Positions 7,811 through 16,751 of a stretch of 64,000 nt of DNA are shown piece after piece. A program made the position numbers and the translations under genes. This DNA is from Pseudomonadota bacterium (GTDB taxonomy: Bacteria > Myxococcota_A > UBA9042 > GCA-2863065): NCBI GenBank assembly GCA_005776725.1, contig SXOO01000267.1, forward strand, positions 58,708 to 122,707, given 5' to 3'. How positions within the stretch are numbered: the first letter of the stretch is position 1; the number at the start of each line of letters is the position of its first letter. The notes beneath the pieces are model-generated. The model was not told the DNA's origin, ran no database searches, and saw only the letters and a list, made by a program, of their open reading frames with translations.

Positions 7811-8974
7811 GTGTTGCGCCTGTTCACGAATGCCCTCGTCTACGCGCCCGAGCCCCTGGGAGAGGTCGACGTCCTCGTCGCGGGGGGCCGCATCGTGAGG
7901 ATGGCGCCGTCGTTGCCCGAGCCACCCGGCGCGTACGGGGCCGAGCGCATCGACTGCGGCGGGAGGCGCCTGATCCCAGGCTTCATCGACGCCCACGTTC
8001 ACGTCACCGGAGGCGGCGGAGAGTCGGGCCCAGCCTCGCGCGTCCCTGCGATCACTCTCTCGGCGCTGACCACGGCGGGGATCACGAGCGTGATCGGCAC
8101 CCTTGGCACGGACGGCACCACGCGCACCGTGGCTGAGCTGGTCGCGCGCACCCTGGGCCTCCGAGAGGAGGGGCTCTCGGCGTGGTGCTACACGGGGAGC
8201 TACGAGGTGCCGCCGCTCACACTCACGGGCTCGGTGCGCCGCGACATCGTGTATGTGGACCCGATCATCGGGGTGGGCGAGCTGGCGATCTCCGACCACA
8301 GGTCCTCGCAACCCACGCTCGACGAGCTCCTCCGGGTGGCGGCAGACTGCCACGTCGGCGGACTCATGAGCGGCAAGGCCGGGGTCCTCCACCTCCACCT
8401 CGGCGACGGGTCGCGAGGGCTCGAGCTGGTGCGCCGCGCGCTCGACGGCTCCGAGCTGCCCGCGCGCACCTTCCACCCCACTCACGTGAACCGGCAGCGC
8501 CGGCTCTTCGACGAGGCCCTGGATCTGGGGGCGCGCGGCGTCACCATCGACGTCACGGCGTTCCCCGCGGCCGACCTGTGCCCCGAGGAGCTGTCTGCGG
8601 CAGACGCAGTGGAGCGGGCCCTGGACGCAGGGATCACCGTCACGTGCTCCAGCGACGGCGCGGGGTGTCTGCCGGTGTTTCAAGACGGGCGCGTGGTCGC
8701 GATGGACGTGGGCCGTCCCGCGGAGCTCGCTTCGTCGTTCCGCGATCTGCTCGCACGCCGCCCGCTCGAGGCCATCCTGCCGGTGTTCACGTCGAACGTG
8801 GCGCGCCAGATGCGCCTCCACCGGAAGGGGCGGCTGGCCGAGGGCCAAGACGCAGACCTGGTCCTCTTGGATGACGAGGGTCGCCCGCACGACGTTTGGG
8901 CGCTCGGTGAGCGGCTGGTCACCGCTGGCGTCGCGACGCGGCGCGGAGCGTTCGAAGGAAGGGAGAGCGCGTGA
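7811..8974 (+). CDS. iadA: Isoaspartyl (beta-aspartyl) dipeptidase
   Basis: A 387-residue amidohydrolase closely resembling IadA. Motifs include 'GFIDAHVHVTGGGGESGP' (first metal-binding His pair), 'LTTAGITSVIGTLGTDG', 'AWCYTGSYEVPPLTLTGSV', 'IGVGELAISDHRSSQP', 'GGLMSGKAGVLHLHLGDG', 'FHPTHVNR' and 'VTCSSDGAG' with the catalytic Asp. IadA hydrolyses beta-Asp dipeptides. Next to cyanophycinase its expected substrate is beta-Asp-Arg released from cyanophycin, giving aspartate and arginine. It starts with GTG and shares a GTGA overlap with cphB, so translation is coupled. It is likely cytoplasmic. Confidence 0.93.
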   Translation: MLRLFTNALVYAPEPLGEVDVLVAGGRIVRMAPSLPEPPGAYGAERIDCGGRRLIPGFIDAHVHVTGGGGESGPASRVPAITLSALTTAGITSVIGTLGTDGTTRTVAELVARTLGLREEGLSAWCYTGSYEVPPLTLTGSVRRDIVYVDPIIGVGELAISDHRSSQPTLDELLRVAADCHVGGLMSGKAGVLHLHLGDGSRGLELVRRALDGSELPARTFHPTHVNRQRRLFDEALDLGARGVTIDVTAFPAADLCPEELSAADAVERALDAGITVTCSSDGAGCLPVFQDGRVVAMDVGRPAELASSFRDLLARRPLEAILPVFTSNVARQMRLHRKGRLAEGQDADLVLLDDEGRPHDVWALGERLVTAGVATRRGAFEGRESA

Positions 8975-9846
8975 GCCCTGCACGGATCGAAGACGGTAAA
9001 GAGCGCGGCTGGATCGTCCCGGTGGGAGGCGCCGAGGACAAGAGCCACAACGCGGCCATCCTGCGTCGCTTCGTGGAGGTCTCTGGCGGGGAGGACGCGG
9101 TAATCGCCGTCATCCCCACCGCCTCGATGTTGCCGGACACGGGAGACCGGTACGCGGCCTTGTTCAAGAAGCTCGGGGCCGCAGAGGCCTACGCCCTGCC
9201 CTACTCCGAGCGCTCCGACGCAGAGCGCGAAGACCTCCTCGAGCAGCTCGAACGCGCCACGGGCGTGTTCCTGACGGGGGGCAACCAGCTGCGGATCTCC
9301 ACCATCCTCGGCGGCACCCCGGTCGCGAAGCAGCTCCGCCGCCTGAACGCGCGCGGGGTCACGGTCGGCGGCACCTCGGCGGGCGCGGCGATCCTGTCGG
9401 AGCACATGATCGCGTACGGCGAGAACGGGTCCACCCCCATCGCTGGCGCGGCCACCCTCACCCCCGGCCTCGGGCTCACGAATCGAGTGGTCATCGACCA
9501 GCACTTCCGCCAGCGCGACCGGCTGGGCCGGCTCTTGTCGGCGCTCTGCTACAACCCGTTCGCCGTGGGCATCGGCCTCGATGAGAACACCGCGGCGTTC
9601 ATCGATCCGCAGGACGAGATCCACGTCCTGGGCTCGGGGGGCGTGACGCTGCTGGACCCGGGCGCCATCTCACACACCTCGGTGGCCACGGCGCGGCCTG
9701 GCGACCCTATCTGTGTCACCGGCGTCCGCTTGCACATCCTCACGGCCGGCGGCCGTTTCAACTTGCACACTCGCGCGGCCACCCCGCCGGCGCCGCGCCC
9801 CGACGACGACGACGACACCAGCCTCCCGAAGGACGGAACCCCATGA
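8971..9846 (+). CDS. cphB: Cyanophycinase
   Basis: A 291-residue serine peptidase of family S51. The catalytic Ser lies in 'VTVGGTSAGAAILSEHMIAYG'. Other family features are 'GWIVPVGGAEDK', 'IAVIPTASMLPDTGDRY', 'GVFLTGGNQLRIST', 'GLGLTNRVVIDQHFRQRDRLGRL' and 'VGIGLDENTA'. CphB is an exopeptidase that cuts the Asp-Arg polymer cyanophycin to beta-Asp-Arg dipeptides. It starts at a GTG overlapping the iadA stop and ends in an ATGA overlap with cphA. The C-terminal 20 residues are an acidic, low-complexity extension (DDDDDTS). There is no signal peptide, so it is predicted to be the cytoplasmic form. Confidence 0.95.
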   Translation: MSPARIEDGKERGWIVPVGGAEDKSHNAAILRRFVEVSGGEDAVIAVIPTASMLPDTGDRYAALFKKLGAAEAYALPYSERSDAEREDLLEQLERATGVFLTGGNQLRISTILGGTPVAKQLRRLNARGVTVGGTSAGAAILSEHMIAYGENGSTPIAGAATLTPGLGLTNRVVIDQHFRQRDRLGRLLSALCYNPFAVGIGLDENTAAFIDPQDEIHVLGSGGVTLLDPGAISHTSVATARPGDPICVTGVRLHILTAGGRFNLHTRAATPPAPRPDDDDDTSLPKDGTP

Positions 9847-12644
9847 AGGTCCTCGAACGCCGTACCTACCGCGGTCCCAGCCTCTACGCCCACTTCGCGG
9901 TCATGCGCTACACCGTGGACCTCGGAGTCCTCGAGGAGTGGCCCAGCGCCAAGATCCCCGGCTTCGTACCGGGCCTGCTCGCCGCTGTGCCTTCGCTCCA
10001 AGAGCACACCTGCTCCGTGGGCAGCGCCGGTGGCTTCGTGCGCCGCCTCACCGAGGACGATGGGACGTGGATGGGCCACGTGTTCGAACACGTCGCGATC
10101 GAGCTCCAGAACATCGCCGGCGCGCGAGTCAGCTTCGGCAAGACGCGGTCTGCCGGCGTGCCCGGCCAGTATCACGTCGTCTTCGAGTACGACGAGGAGC
10201 GCGTCGGCGAAGAGGCGGCGACGCTCGCGCTCGACCTCATCCACCACCTGCTCCCGCCGGAGCTGTGCGAGGTGGATCCGCCGGAGCCGGGCGAGGAGCC
10301 GCTGGGCCCGTTCGACTACACGGAACGAATCAAGGACCTCATCGAGCTCGCTCAACGTCGGGCCCTCGGTCCCTCCACGGCGTCGCTGGTCAAGGCCGCG
10401 GAGGCGCGCGACATCCCATGGCTCCGGCTCAACGACCAGAGCCTCATCCAGATGGGCCACGGGAAGTACCAGAAGCGCATCCAGGCCACGGTCACCTCGG
10501 AGACGCGGCACATCGCGGTCTCGATCGCCTCCGACAAGGAAGAGACCAACCAGATCCTGGGCGACCTCGGCCTCCCCGTGCCGCGGCAGCGCACGGTGCG
10601 GAACGTCGAGGACGCGGTGCGGGCCGCCGAGCGCCTGGGCTGGCCGGTGGTGTGCAAACCGCTCGACGCCAACCACGGCCGCGGCGTCACGCTCAACCTG
10701 CGTACGCCGGAGGACCTGGCGGTCGCTTTCGAGAAGGCCAGCGAACACGCCCGCACCATCGTGATCGAGAAGTACCTCGAGGGCTTCGACCACCGCCTCC
10801 TCGTGGTCAACGGCAGGCTCGTCGCCGCGGCGAAGCGAGTCCCTGGACACGTCGTGGGCGATGGCAAGAGCACCATCGAGCAGCTCGTGGCCGTGGTGAA
10901 CTCGGACCCGCGGCGCGGCATCGGCCACGAGAAGGTGCTCACGCGCATCGAGCTCGACCACCAGGCCGGCGTGCTGATGGTGAAAGGCGGCGTCACCAAG
11001 GACACCGTGCTCCCCGAGGGCCAGGCGTTCTTCCTCCGTGCCACCGCCAACCTATCCACCGGCGGCACCGCGATCGACGTGACCGACATCATCCACCCCG
11101 ATAACCGGGAGATGGCGGTGCGGGCGGCGCGCGCGATCGGCCTCGACGTCATCGGGGTCGACTTCATCACCACAGACATCTCCAAGAGCTACCGCGAGCT
11201 CGGCGGCGGCATCTGCGAGGTCAACGCCGCGCCCGGCTTCCGCATGCACGTGGCGCCCACCGAGGGGAAACCGCGCGATGTCGCGGGGCCCGTCATCGAC
11301 ATGCTGTTCCCCCCGGGCACGCCCACCCGGATCCCCGTCGCGGCCATCACGGGCACCAACGGGAAGACCACCACGTCGCGCATGCTGGCCCACATCTTCA
11401 AGATGACCGGCAGCACGGTGGGCCTCTCCACCACGGACGGCGTCTATATCGACGGCGAGCGCACGGTGGCCGGAGACATGACCGGGCCGGTGGCCGCGCA
11501 GATGGTGCTTCGAGACCCCTCGGTGGACGTGGCAGTGCTCGAGACCGCGCGCGGCGGCCTCCTGCGCGCCGGCATGGGCTATCGGAACTGCAACGTAGGC
11601 GCCGTGCTCAACGTCTCCAGCGATCACCTCGGCCTCGGGGGCGTCAACACGCTCGCCCAGCTGGCCGAGGTGAAGCGGATCGTGGTGGAGGTGGCGCGGG
11701 ACTGCGCCGTCCTGAACGCGGACGATCCGCTGTGCCTCACAATGGCCGACCACACCGAGGCGAAGCGGATCGCGTATGTGACGCAGAACTCCCGCCACGA
11801 GCTGGTGCGGCAGCACATCCGCTCCGGCGGCCTCGCGTGCGTTCTGGAGGAGGGGATCAACGGTCACATGATCACCCTCTACGACGGCGGGACGCACCTG
11901 CCGCTCCTGTGGACGCACCTCATCCCTGCCACTCTCGAGGGCCGCGCCATGCACAATGTGCAGAACGCGATGTTCGCGGCGGTCATGGCCTACGCCATGG
12001 GGGTGAAGGTCGAGAATGTCCGCCACGGGTTGCGCACGTTCGACACCTCGTTCTTCCAGGCCCCCGGCCGACTCAACGTCTTCGACGACCACCCGTTCAA
12101 GGTGATCCTCGACTACGGGCACAACCCCGCCGCGGTACGCGCGATGGCCGACCTGGTCGGCCGACTCAAGGTCTCGGGCCGCCGCATCGCGGTGATCACG
12201 GCGCCGGGCGACCGACGCAACGAAGACATCCTCGAGATCGCGCGGACCGCGGCCGGCGCTTTCGACCACCTGATCCTGAAGCGCGACGACGACGCCCGAG
12301 GGCGGGGCCCCGACGAGGTGCCGCGCCTCATGGAGGCCGAGGCGCTGGCGAAGGGGCTCGCGCGCGACGCCGTGGAGGTGATCGTGGACGAGGTGAGCGC
12401 GGTGGACGCGGGCCTGCGCATGGCGCGGCGCGGGGATCTTCTCGTAGTCTTCGGGGACACGATCTCGCGGTGCTGGAAGCAGGTGATCTACTTCAAGCCC
12501 GAGAACCCCGGGGAGCCGCCCGCGGCGCCCCCAGAGTCGGCGCCCGTCACCGACGAGACACGAGACATCGACTCGCTGGTGCAGAGCGCCACGGTGGTCG
12601 CCGACGAACGCGGGGTCCGGCTGGCGCGCAAGTCCGAGGACTGA
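9843..12644 (+). CDS. cphA: Cyanophycin synthetase
   Basis: At 933 residues this is a full-length CphA, slightly longer than the usual 870-900. It has the N-terminal CphA domain (MKVLERRTYRGPSLYAHFAV), an ATP-grasp module (about 160-490, including 'NHGRGVTLNL' and 'GGGICEVNAAPGFRMH'), and a Mur-ligase-like module with the P-loop 'ITGTNGKTTTSRM' near residue 505 and 'LDYGHNPAAVRAM'. ATP-grasp adds Asp to the backbone and the Mur module adds Arg to the side chain, building the multi-L-arginyl-poly-Asp reserve polymer. The C-terminal 40 residues after 'RCWKQVIYFKP' are a linker-like tail. The ATG overlaps the cphB stop. Confidence 0.96.
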   Translation: MKVLERRTYRGPSLYAHFAVMRYTVDLGVLEEWPSAKIPGFVPGLLAAVPSLQEHTCSVGSAGGFVRRLTEDDGTWMGHVFEHVAIELQNIAGARVSFGKTRSAGVPGQYHVVFEYDEERVGEEAATLALDLIHHLLPPELCEVDPPEPGEEPLGPFDYTERIKDLIELAQRRALGPSTASLVKAAEARDIPWLRLNDQSLIQMGHGKYQKRIQATVTSETRHIAVSIASDKEETNQILGDLGLPVPRQRTVRNVEDAVRAAERLGWPVVCKPLDANHGRGVTLNLRTPEDLAVAFEKASEHARTIVIEKYLEGFDHRLLVVNGRLVAAAKRVPGHVVGDGKSTIEQLVAVVNSDPRRGIGHEKVLTRIELDHQAGVLMVKGGVTKDTVLPEGQAFFLRATANLSTGGTAIDVTDIIHPDNREMAVRAARAIGLDVIGVDFITTDISKSYRELGGGICEVNAAPGFRMHVAPTEGKPRDVAGPVIDMLFPPGTPTRIPVAAITGTNGKTTTSRMLAHIFKMTGSTVGLSTTDGVYIDGERTVAGDMTGPVAAQMVLRDPSVDVAVLETARGGLLRAGMGYRNCNVGAVLNVSSDHLGLGGVNTLAQLAEVKRIVVEVARDCAVLNADDPLCLTMADHTEAKRIAYVTQNSRHELVRQHIRSGGLACVLEEGINGHMITLYDGGTHLPLLWTHLIPATLEGRAMHNVQNAMFAAVMAYAMGVKVENVRHGLRTFDTSFFQAPGRLNVFDDHPFKVILDYGHNPAAVRAMADLVGRLKVSGRRIAVITAPGDRRNEDILEIARTAAGAFDHLILKRDDDARGRGPDEVPRLMEAEALAKGLARDAVEVIVDEVSAVDAGLRMARRGDLLVVFGDTISRCWKQVIYFKPENPGEPPAAPPESAPVTDETRDIDSLVQSATVVADERGVRLARKSED

Positions 12645-12722
12645 GCCAGACCTCGACGACGACGGCGGCGCCGGGCGGGTCCACGCCGTGGACGAACTGC
12701 GCCGGCGGAGTGGATCAGCCCG

Positions 12723-12787
12723 TTGACAGCCCGGTACGTCCGCCCCACCATCGGGGCGCCAATCTCAGCATTTTTTTGGGAGCCCAC
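12723..12787 (+). promoter_or_regulatory. Promoter/leader region of the lodAB-type operon
   Basis: TTGACA (12723-12728) is a perfect -35 box; 17 bp later comes CACCAT, a weak 3/6 -10 match. A 6-bp GC hairpin (12741-12758) overlaps the proposed -10 region, and a run of seven T lies at 12771-12777. That run is unusual in this GC-rich DNA and could unwind the leader or act as a transcription pause. GGGAG at 12778-12782 is the ribosome binding site for the ATG at 12788. Confidence 0.4.
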
Positions 12788-14722
12788 ATGACCGCAGATC
12801 ACTCGACGCGTCCCGGCCACGACACACACGGGGAGGTCGCGCTGGACGACGCCGACATCGACCCCCGCGCTCCGTTCACACGCCGCACCTTCCTGGCCGG
12901 CGCCACCGCCGCGGCCGCCGCGGCCACGATCGCGGGCCCGGCGCAGGCCGCTGGCGTGGACCCGGTCCACAGTGGGTCCGTCCTGCGGATCCACCCGGCG
13001 ATTGGGGTCACGCGAGTCGGCAACGCCGACGCTGCACAGTTCTTCGTGGGCCCGGAGGTCCCCGGGTACGGCCCGCTGTATGACGGCGTCGGGACGGCCG
13101 TGCCGGGCTACAAGACGGCGGATGGCAAGGTCAAGCGCCAGGCGGCGCGCTTCCGCGTGTGGGAGTACCACGTGGTGGGCGGCAAGCTCACGCCGAAGCG
13201 CGAGGTCACGCTCGGGACCGAGGGTGTGGCGAGCATCCATTGGACCGTGCACGTCGCGAACAAGAAGGCCTCGTTCCACGGCTTCGAGGGCGGTCAGGGC
13301 GAGTCGAGCCCGCCGGCGGCCCTTCGTAATCCAGGGGTGACGGACCCGAACGTCCGAAAGCAGACGCTGGAGATCGACTTCGGGCCACGCAGCATCGCCG
13401 GTGCGAATCAGGCGCCCGTTCCGTTCACGCCGGGCACGGCCGGCAGCTACCCCAAGACCGTTCCGCTCACCGTGGGCGGGGCGCCCGTCATCGACTCGCT
13501 CGGCGAGCTGCGTACGGACGGCGCGGGCCGCCTCGTGGTGGTGCCTGCGCAAGGCAAGGCGGCCTTCAACACCGCCACGCAGCCTCCCATGCCCCACTGG
13601 GCCAACAACAACGGCTGGTTCGACGACGTCGCGGACGGCCCCGTGACCGCCGTCGTAACCTTGGCCGGGGGGCAGAGCGTCCAGATGGACCCCGCCGGCG
13701 AGGCGTGGGTGCTCGGCGGGCCGCCCGACTTCGCCCCGGGCGTCCCGGGGTCGATCACCGGCTACGACCTGTTCCTGGACATGGCCGTGCGCCAGCTCGA
13801 CCTCCCCCCGGACCACGCGTTCTATGCGCCGGGTGGCCTCCTCTACGACATCGCGCGGCTGAAGGCCGACTACAAGCCGGGGCAGCCCTACGAGTTCCCC
13901 ACCTTCACGCCGAGCTTCGCCGAGCACATCCAGCCGATCCTCGTGGCCGCCTACAACCTCTGGTACGTAAACGGCCTGGTCACCGCGAAGCACAACTCGC
14001 TCATCAACACGAACCTCGGAAGCACCAGCTCCAAGTACGCCAGTGCTCGGAAGCGAGTACTGAGCTACATGCGTGCGCCACTGGGGGTCACAGGGACCAC
14101 GGGCCCCCGGACCATGCCGAAGATGCTGGGCGACGATCCCTACATCGGGAATCTGCCGGACGCGGTGAAGAACCTGGCGCTCACGCACGTGCAGTATGGA
14201 CTGCTGCGCCGCTGGGCCGATGGCAACTTCGTGGCGAACACCGCAAGCGACGTCCCGCCCGTCATCACGCCGCACGGGCTGGATCGCGCCGCGCTCGAGA
14301 ACACTGTCGGGGGCGCGTTCTTCCCGGGCATCGAGTACGGCTGGCAGCTCCGGAACCCGGCGCTGCACGCCGAGCCGTTCCGGCTCGACGTATATGCGTA
14401 CAGCGCCTATCCCGGCGAGGCCGACAAGCCCATCGGCCCCGGCCACTTCTCGCGCCAGATGGCCGTGCCGTGGCAGGCCGACTTCAATGACTGCCGCAAC
14501 GAGGGCAACTACGCCTGGTGGCCGGCACAGCGCCCGGCCCATGCCCTCCCGTCCACGACGGCGACGAAGCGCCTCGACTGGGCCCGCCCGACCACGCGGT
14601 TCGCGGCCGGCAACCTCGAGAGCACGCACGAGGACATGGTCGTCAACTGGTGGAAGTTCGGCTTCGTTCTCGAAGAGGGGAACCTGTTCGTCGAGAAGGA
14701 GCGCGCAGCCCAGATCAAGTGA
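12788..14722 (+). CDS. LodA/GoxA-family CTQ-dependent amino-acid oxidase, Tat-like signal
   Basis: The ATG at 12788 follows GGGAG; the ORF track's upstream extension is a shadow of cphA. Length is 644 residues. Residues ~31-55 form a twin-arginine-like signal (TRRTFLAG then an Ala-rich core). The mature start 'LRIHPAIGVTRVGNAD..FFVGPEVPG' is the LodA-family hallmark. Near the C-terminus 'MAVPWQADFNDC' places a Cys at residue 569, with Trp pairs at 577/578 and 621/622. One of these Trp residues would pair with the Cys to form cysteine tryptophylquinone. Family members oxidise L-lysine (LodA) or glycine (GoxA), releasing H2O2 and NH3. The substrate cannot be assigned. The next gene is the expected LodB partner. 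Confidence 0.88.
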   Translation: MTADHSTRPGHDTHGEVALDDADIDPRAPFTRRTFLAGATAAAAAATIAGPAQAAGVDPVHSGSVLRIHPAIGVTRVGNADAAQFFVGPEVPGYGPLYDGVGTAVPGYKTADGKVKRQAARFRVWEYHVVGGKLTPKREVTLGTEGVASIHWTVHVANKKASFHGFEGGQGESSPPAALRNPGVTDPNVRKQTLEIDFGPRSIAGANQAPVPFTPGTAGSYPKTVPLTVGGAPVIDSLGELRTDGAGRLVVVPAQGKAAFNTATQPPMPHWANNNGWFDDVADGPVTAVVTLAGGQSVQMDPAGEAWVLGGPPDFAPGVPGSITGYDLFLDMAVRQLDLPPDHAFYAPGGLLYDIARLKADYKPGQPYEFPTFTPSFAEHIQPILVAAYNLWYVNGLVTAKHNSLINTNLGSTSSKYASARKRVLSYMRAPLGVTGTTGPRTMPKMLGDDPYIGNLPDAVKNLALTHVQYGLLRRWADGNFVANTASDVPPVITPHGLDRAALENTVGGAFFPGIEYGWQLRNPALHAEPFRLDVYAYSAYPGEADKPIGPGHFSRQMAVPWQADFNDCRNEGNYAWWPAQRPAHALPSTTATKRLDWARPTTRFAAGNLESTHEDMVVNWWKFGFVLEEGNLFVEKERAAQIK

Positions 14723-16059
14723 GCGTAGGGCGCGTCGCCGCACCGGCTCACTTCGACGCCGCCGTACTCGGCGGCGGTCCCGCGGGGATCGCCGCCGCCG
14801 TCACCCTCCGACGAGCGGGCCTGCGGGTCACGCTGCTCGAGCGGGCGCCACTCCACACACCGCGTGTGGGCGAGTCGCTGAGCCCCGAGGTACGGCCGCT
14901 CCTGGAACAGCTCGGGGCGTGGGACGCCGTCAGGGCGTTCGTCGAGGGAGCGCCAGAGTTCACGCTGGTGCGCTCCGCTTGGGGGGCCGCAGAGCTCCTG
15001 GAGAGACCGTCGGTTCTTCACCCGCTCGGGGCGGGGTGGCACGTCGATCGCGTGGCGGTGGACAGCGCGCTCACCGCCTGGTGTCGGGATCAAGGCGTGG
15101 AGGTGCGAACGGGCGACGGGCGCTGGTTCGCTCGATCGCCGGATGCCGCGCGCTCGATCGAGGTCGGCGCCCGGGGAGGGGCCTCGCTCCGCGTCGGCTC
15201 GGTGGTCGACGCGACCGGCCGGGGCGCCACCGGCACCAGCGCCGTTCGCAGCGTCCCCTGGCTAGCGCACGACCGGCAGGTCGCGCTCCTGGGGCTCTTC
15301 GAGGGTTCTGGCAGCACGCCGGCCGGGCCCGGGCTGGTCCTCGAGGCCCACCCGCAGGGCTTCTGGTACACCGCGCCGCTCAGCGAGGACCGCCTCGTCG
15401 CGGTGTTCGTAACCGACGCCGACCTGCTTCCATCCCTGGGACAGGGGCCCGCGGTCCGCTTTCGGCGCGCGCTCGGCGACGCCAGCCACACTCGGGCGCG
15501 CCTCGCTGGGCGGCACCTCGCCGGCAAGGTTCAGGGATTCCGCTCCGAGAGCGGCCGCTTACCGGTCGCCGCGGGCCCAGGATGGCGGGCCGTGGGGGAC
15601 GCTGCCATGTCTACGGACCCGCTCGGTGGGATGGGGGTCACACGCGGGCTGACCAGCGGCCTCGCAGTGCTCGCGACTCCCTCCGCCGCGGCGGCCGAGG
15701 TGTTCTCGGACTACCTCGACCAGCGCACGAGGGTCTACTGGCAGGAGCCTCGGTGGCCACGCTCCGCGTTCTGGGCGCGCCGGCGCCCGTGCGCGCCACG
15801 GACGGACGAGACGCTCGATTGGCGGTCCGTCGCCGTCGAGCTACCACCCGACGCGGTGCTGCGTTGGCGTGGCCCGGCGGAGCCCGCGGCCGAGGCTTGG
15901 CTGTCACCGGCGGCGCTCGCCGCCCTCGAGGCGCTGGGCGAGGCGGCGGCGCAGACCTGTGTGCGCGCGGTCAACGAGGCGGCGCCGATGAGCGCGCGGC
16001 GAGTCGTCGTGGCCCTGCAGTGGCTGCTGGCGGCTGGAATCATGGAGGAGCGCGCATGA
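14719..16059 (+). CDS. LodB-type FAD-dependent oxidoreductase (CTQ maturation factor)
   Basis: A 446-residue flavoprotein with an N-terminal Rossmann motif 'AAVLGGGPAGIAAAVTLRRAGLRVTLLER', the 'VVDATGRG' segment, and 'WRAVGDAAMSTDPLGGMGVTRGL', the FAD-binding GD motif of tryptophan-halogenase/LodB-like monooxygenases. In known pairs LodB is needed to generate the tryptophylquinone in LodA. The GTG start overlaps the lodA-like stop (GTGA), so the two are translationally coupled. This allows the start to be placed about 67 codons downstream of the ORF-track start. A late region (CAPRTDETLDWRS..) is relatively divergent. Confidence 0.88.
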   Translation: MSVGRVAAPAHFDAAVLGGGPAGIAAAVTLRRAGLRVTLLERAPLHTPRVGESLSPEVRPLLEQLGAWDAVRAFVEGAPEFTLVRSAWGAAELLERPSVLHPLGAGWHVDRVAVDSALTAWCRDQGVEVRTGDGRWFARSPDAARSIEVGARGGASLRVGSVVDATGRGATGTSAVRSVPWLAHDRQVALLGLFEGSGSTPAGPGLVLEAHPQGFWYTAPLSEDRLVAVFVTDADLLPSLGQGPAVRFRRALGDASHTRARLAGRHLAGKVQGFRSESGRLPVAAGPGWRAVGDAAMSTDPLGGMGVTRGLTSGLAVLATPSAAAAEVFSDYLDQRTRVYWQEPRWPRSAFWARRRPCAPRTDETLDWRSVAVELPPDAVLRWRGPAEPAAEAWLSPAALAALEALGEAAAQTCVRAVNEAAPMSARRVVVALQWLLAAGIMEERA

Positions 16060-16751
16060 CGCGCTCGGGCGCCGTGGTCCTTCCTGGAGGATGAACTGGA
16101 GCGGCGTGGCGCTGAAACTTGGTCCGCGCCGACTACGTGCCCTGCCGCGCCTGAGTCGGCGCGTGCGTCAGCGCCGCACGCTCGGGATCGTCGACGGGGC
16201 TACGTTCCGACGACGCGGGGTCGGCGGGGGAGCTCTCTCCTCGGGAGCGCCCCCCGGATCCCCGGGCGCCTGGGCTGAGAGTCCGGCCGCACTTGGGGCG
16301 CCGTCGCCGTTAGGGGCGACCTGCTGCGGCGCCGACGCTTCCTCGTCCCTCGGGCCTTCGCCGCGCCCGATGAGCGCCTTCATGAAGCTGCGGCGGTTCT
16401 GCTCTCGAGACCGGTCCTGGACCATGTGACGACCCCCGGCTTACGGCGTCAAGCACTGCGCTCCCGGCGTGCGACCGAAGAGGCCGTCGGAGCATACGCG
16501 AGGGGCGGGGCACCACAACGGCGGCGCAGCTCGCCCGCGCGCCACGGAAGGTGGGGCTGGGTCCGCGCCCGCCATGGGACCGCGCTGATCGCTGGCCGCG
16601 GCGTCGCGGCACGCTCGGGGCATGAGAGCGGGCAGGTGGCTCGCAGAGTCGGGCACCCGGAGCGCGGCGTACGCCGGCTGTCCGGGCCGTCCGGGTGGCA
16701 GCGAGGGCGGCGCCTTGCTCCGCTCGTAGCGCCGCCCTAAGCTCGTCGACC
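16060..16751. other. 690-bp gap with no confident gene
   Basis: Between the LodB-type gene and the GH31 gene, codon use is weak in all frames. A 12-codon ORF (ATGACGCGC.. at 16056) overlaps the lodB-like stop by ATGA. The only ORF with plausible codon bias is the minus-strand 16168-16425 listed separately. I see no terminator with a T-run or any repeat. Confidence 0.4.
16168..16425 (-). CDS. Possible small hypothetical protein (85 aa)
   Basis: This minus-strand ORF begins MVQDRSREQNRRSFMKALIG, with G/C-ending codons over its first ~30 positions, then turns into a Pro/Ala-rich tail. 'NRRSFMKALIG' resembles the n-region of a twin-arginine signal, but no clear export core follows. The upstream ribosome binding site is weak (GGGGG, 7 nt from ATG). 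It may be a real short protein or the remnant of a longer one. No family is recognised. Confidence 0.3.
   Translation of the reverse strand: MVQDRSREQNRRSFMKALIGRGEGPRDEEASAPQQVAPNGDGAPSAAGLSAQAPGDPGGAPEERAPPPTPRRRNVAPSTIPSVRR

Noticed and set aside
9549-10961. 470-aa minus-strand ORF opposite cphA/cphB
   Set aside because: Shadow of two well-supported genes; no motifs.
12741-12777. Rho-independent terminator of cphA (GC hairpin then T7)
   Set aside because: The T-run is 12 nt away from the stem and lies just before the lodA-like ribosome binding site; better read as part of that gene's leader.
12488-14743. 751-aa minus-strand ORF
   Set aside because: It is antisense to the LodA-type oxidase, Arg/Gly-rich, and has no coherent family motifs; a GC-rich shadow.
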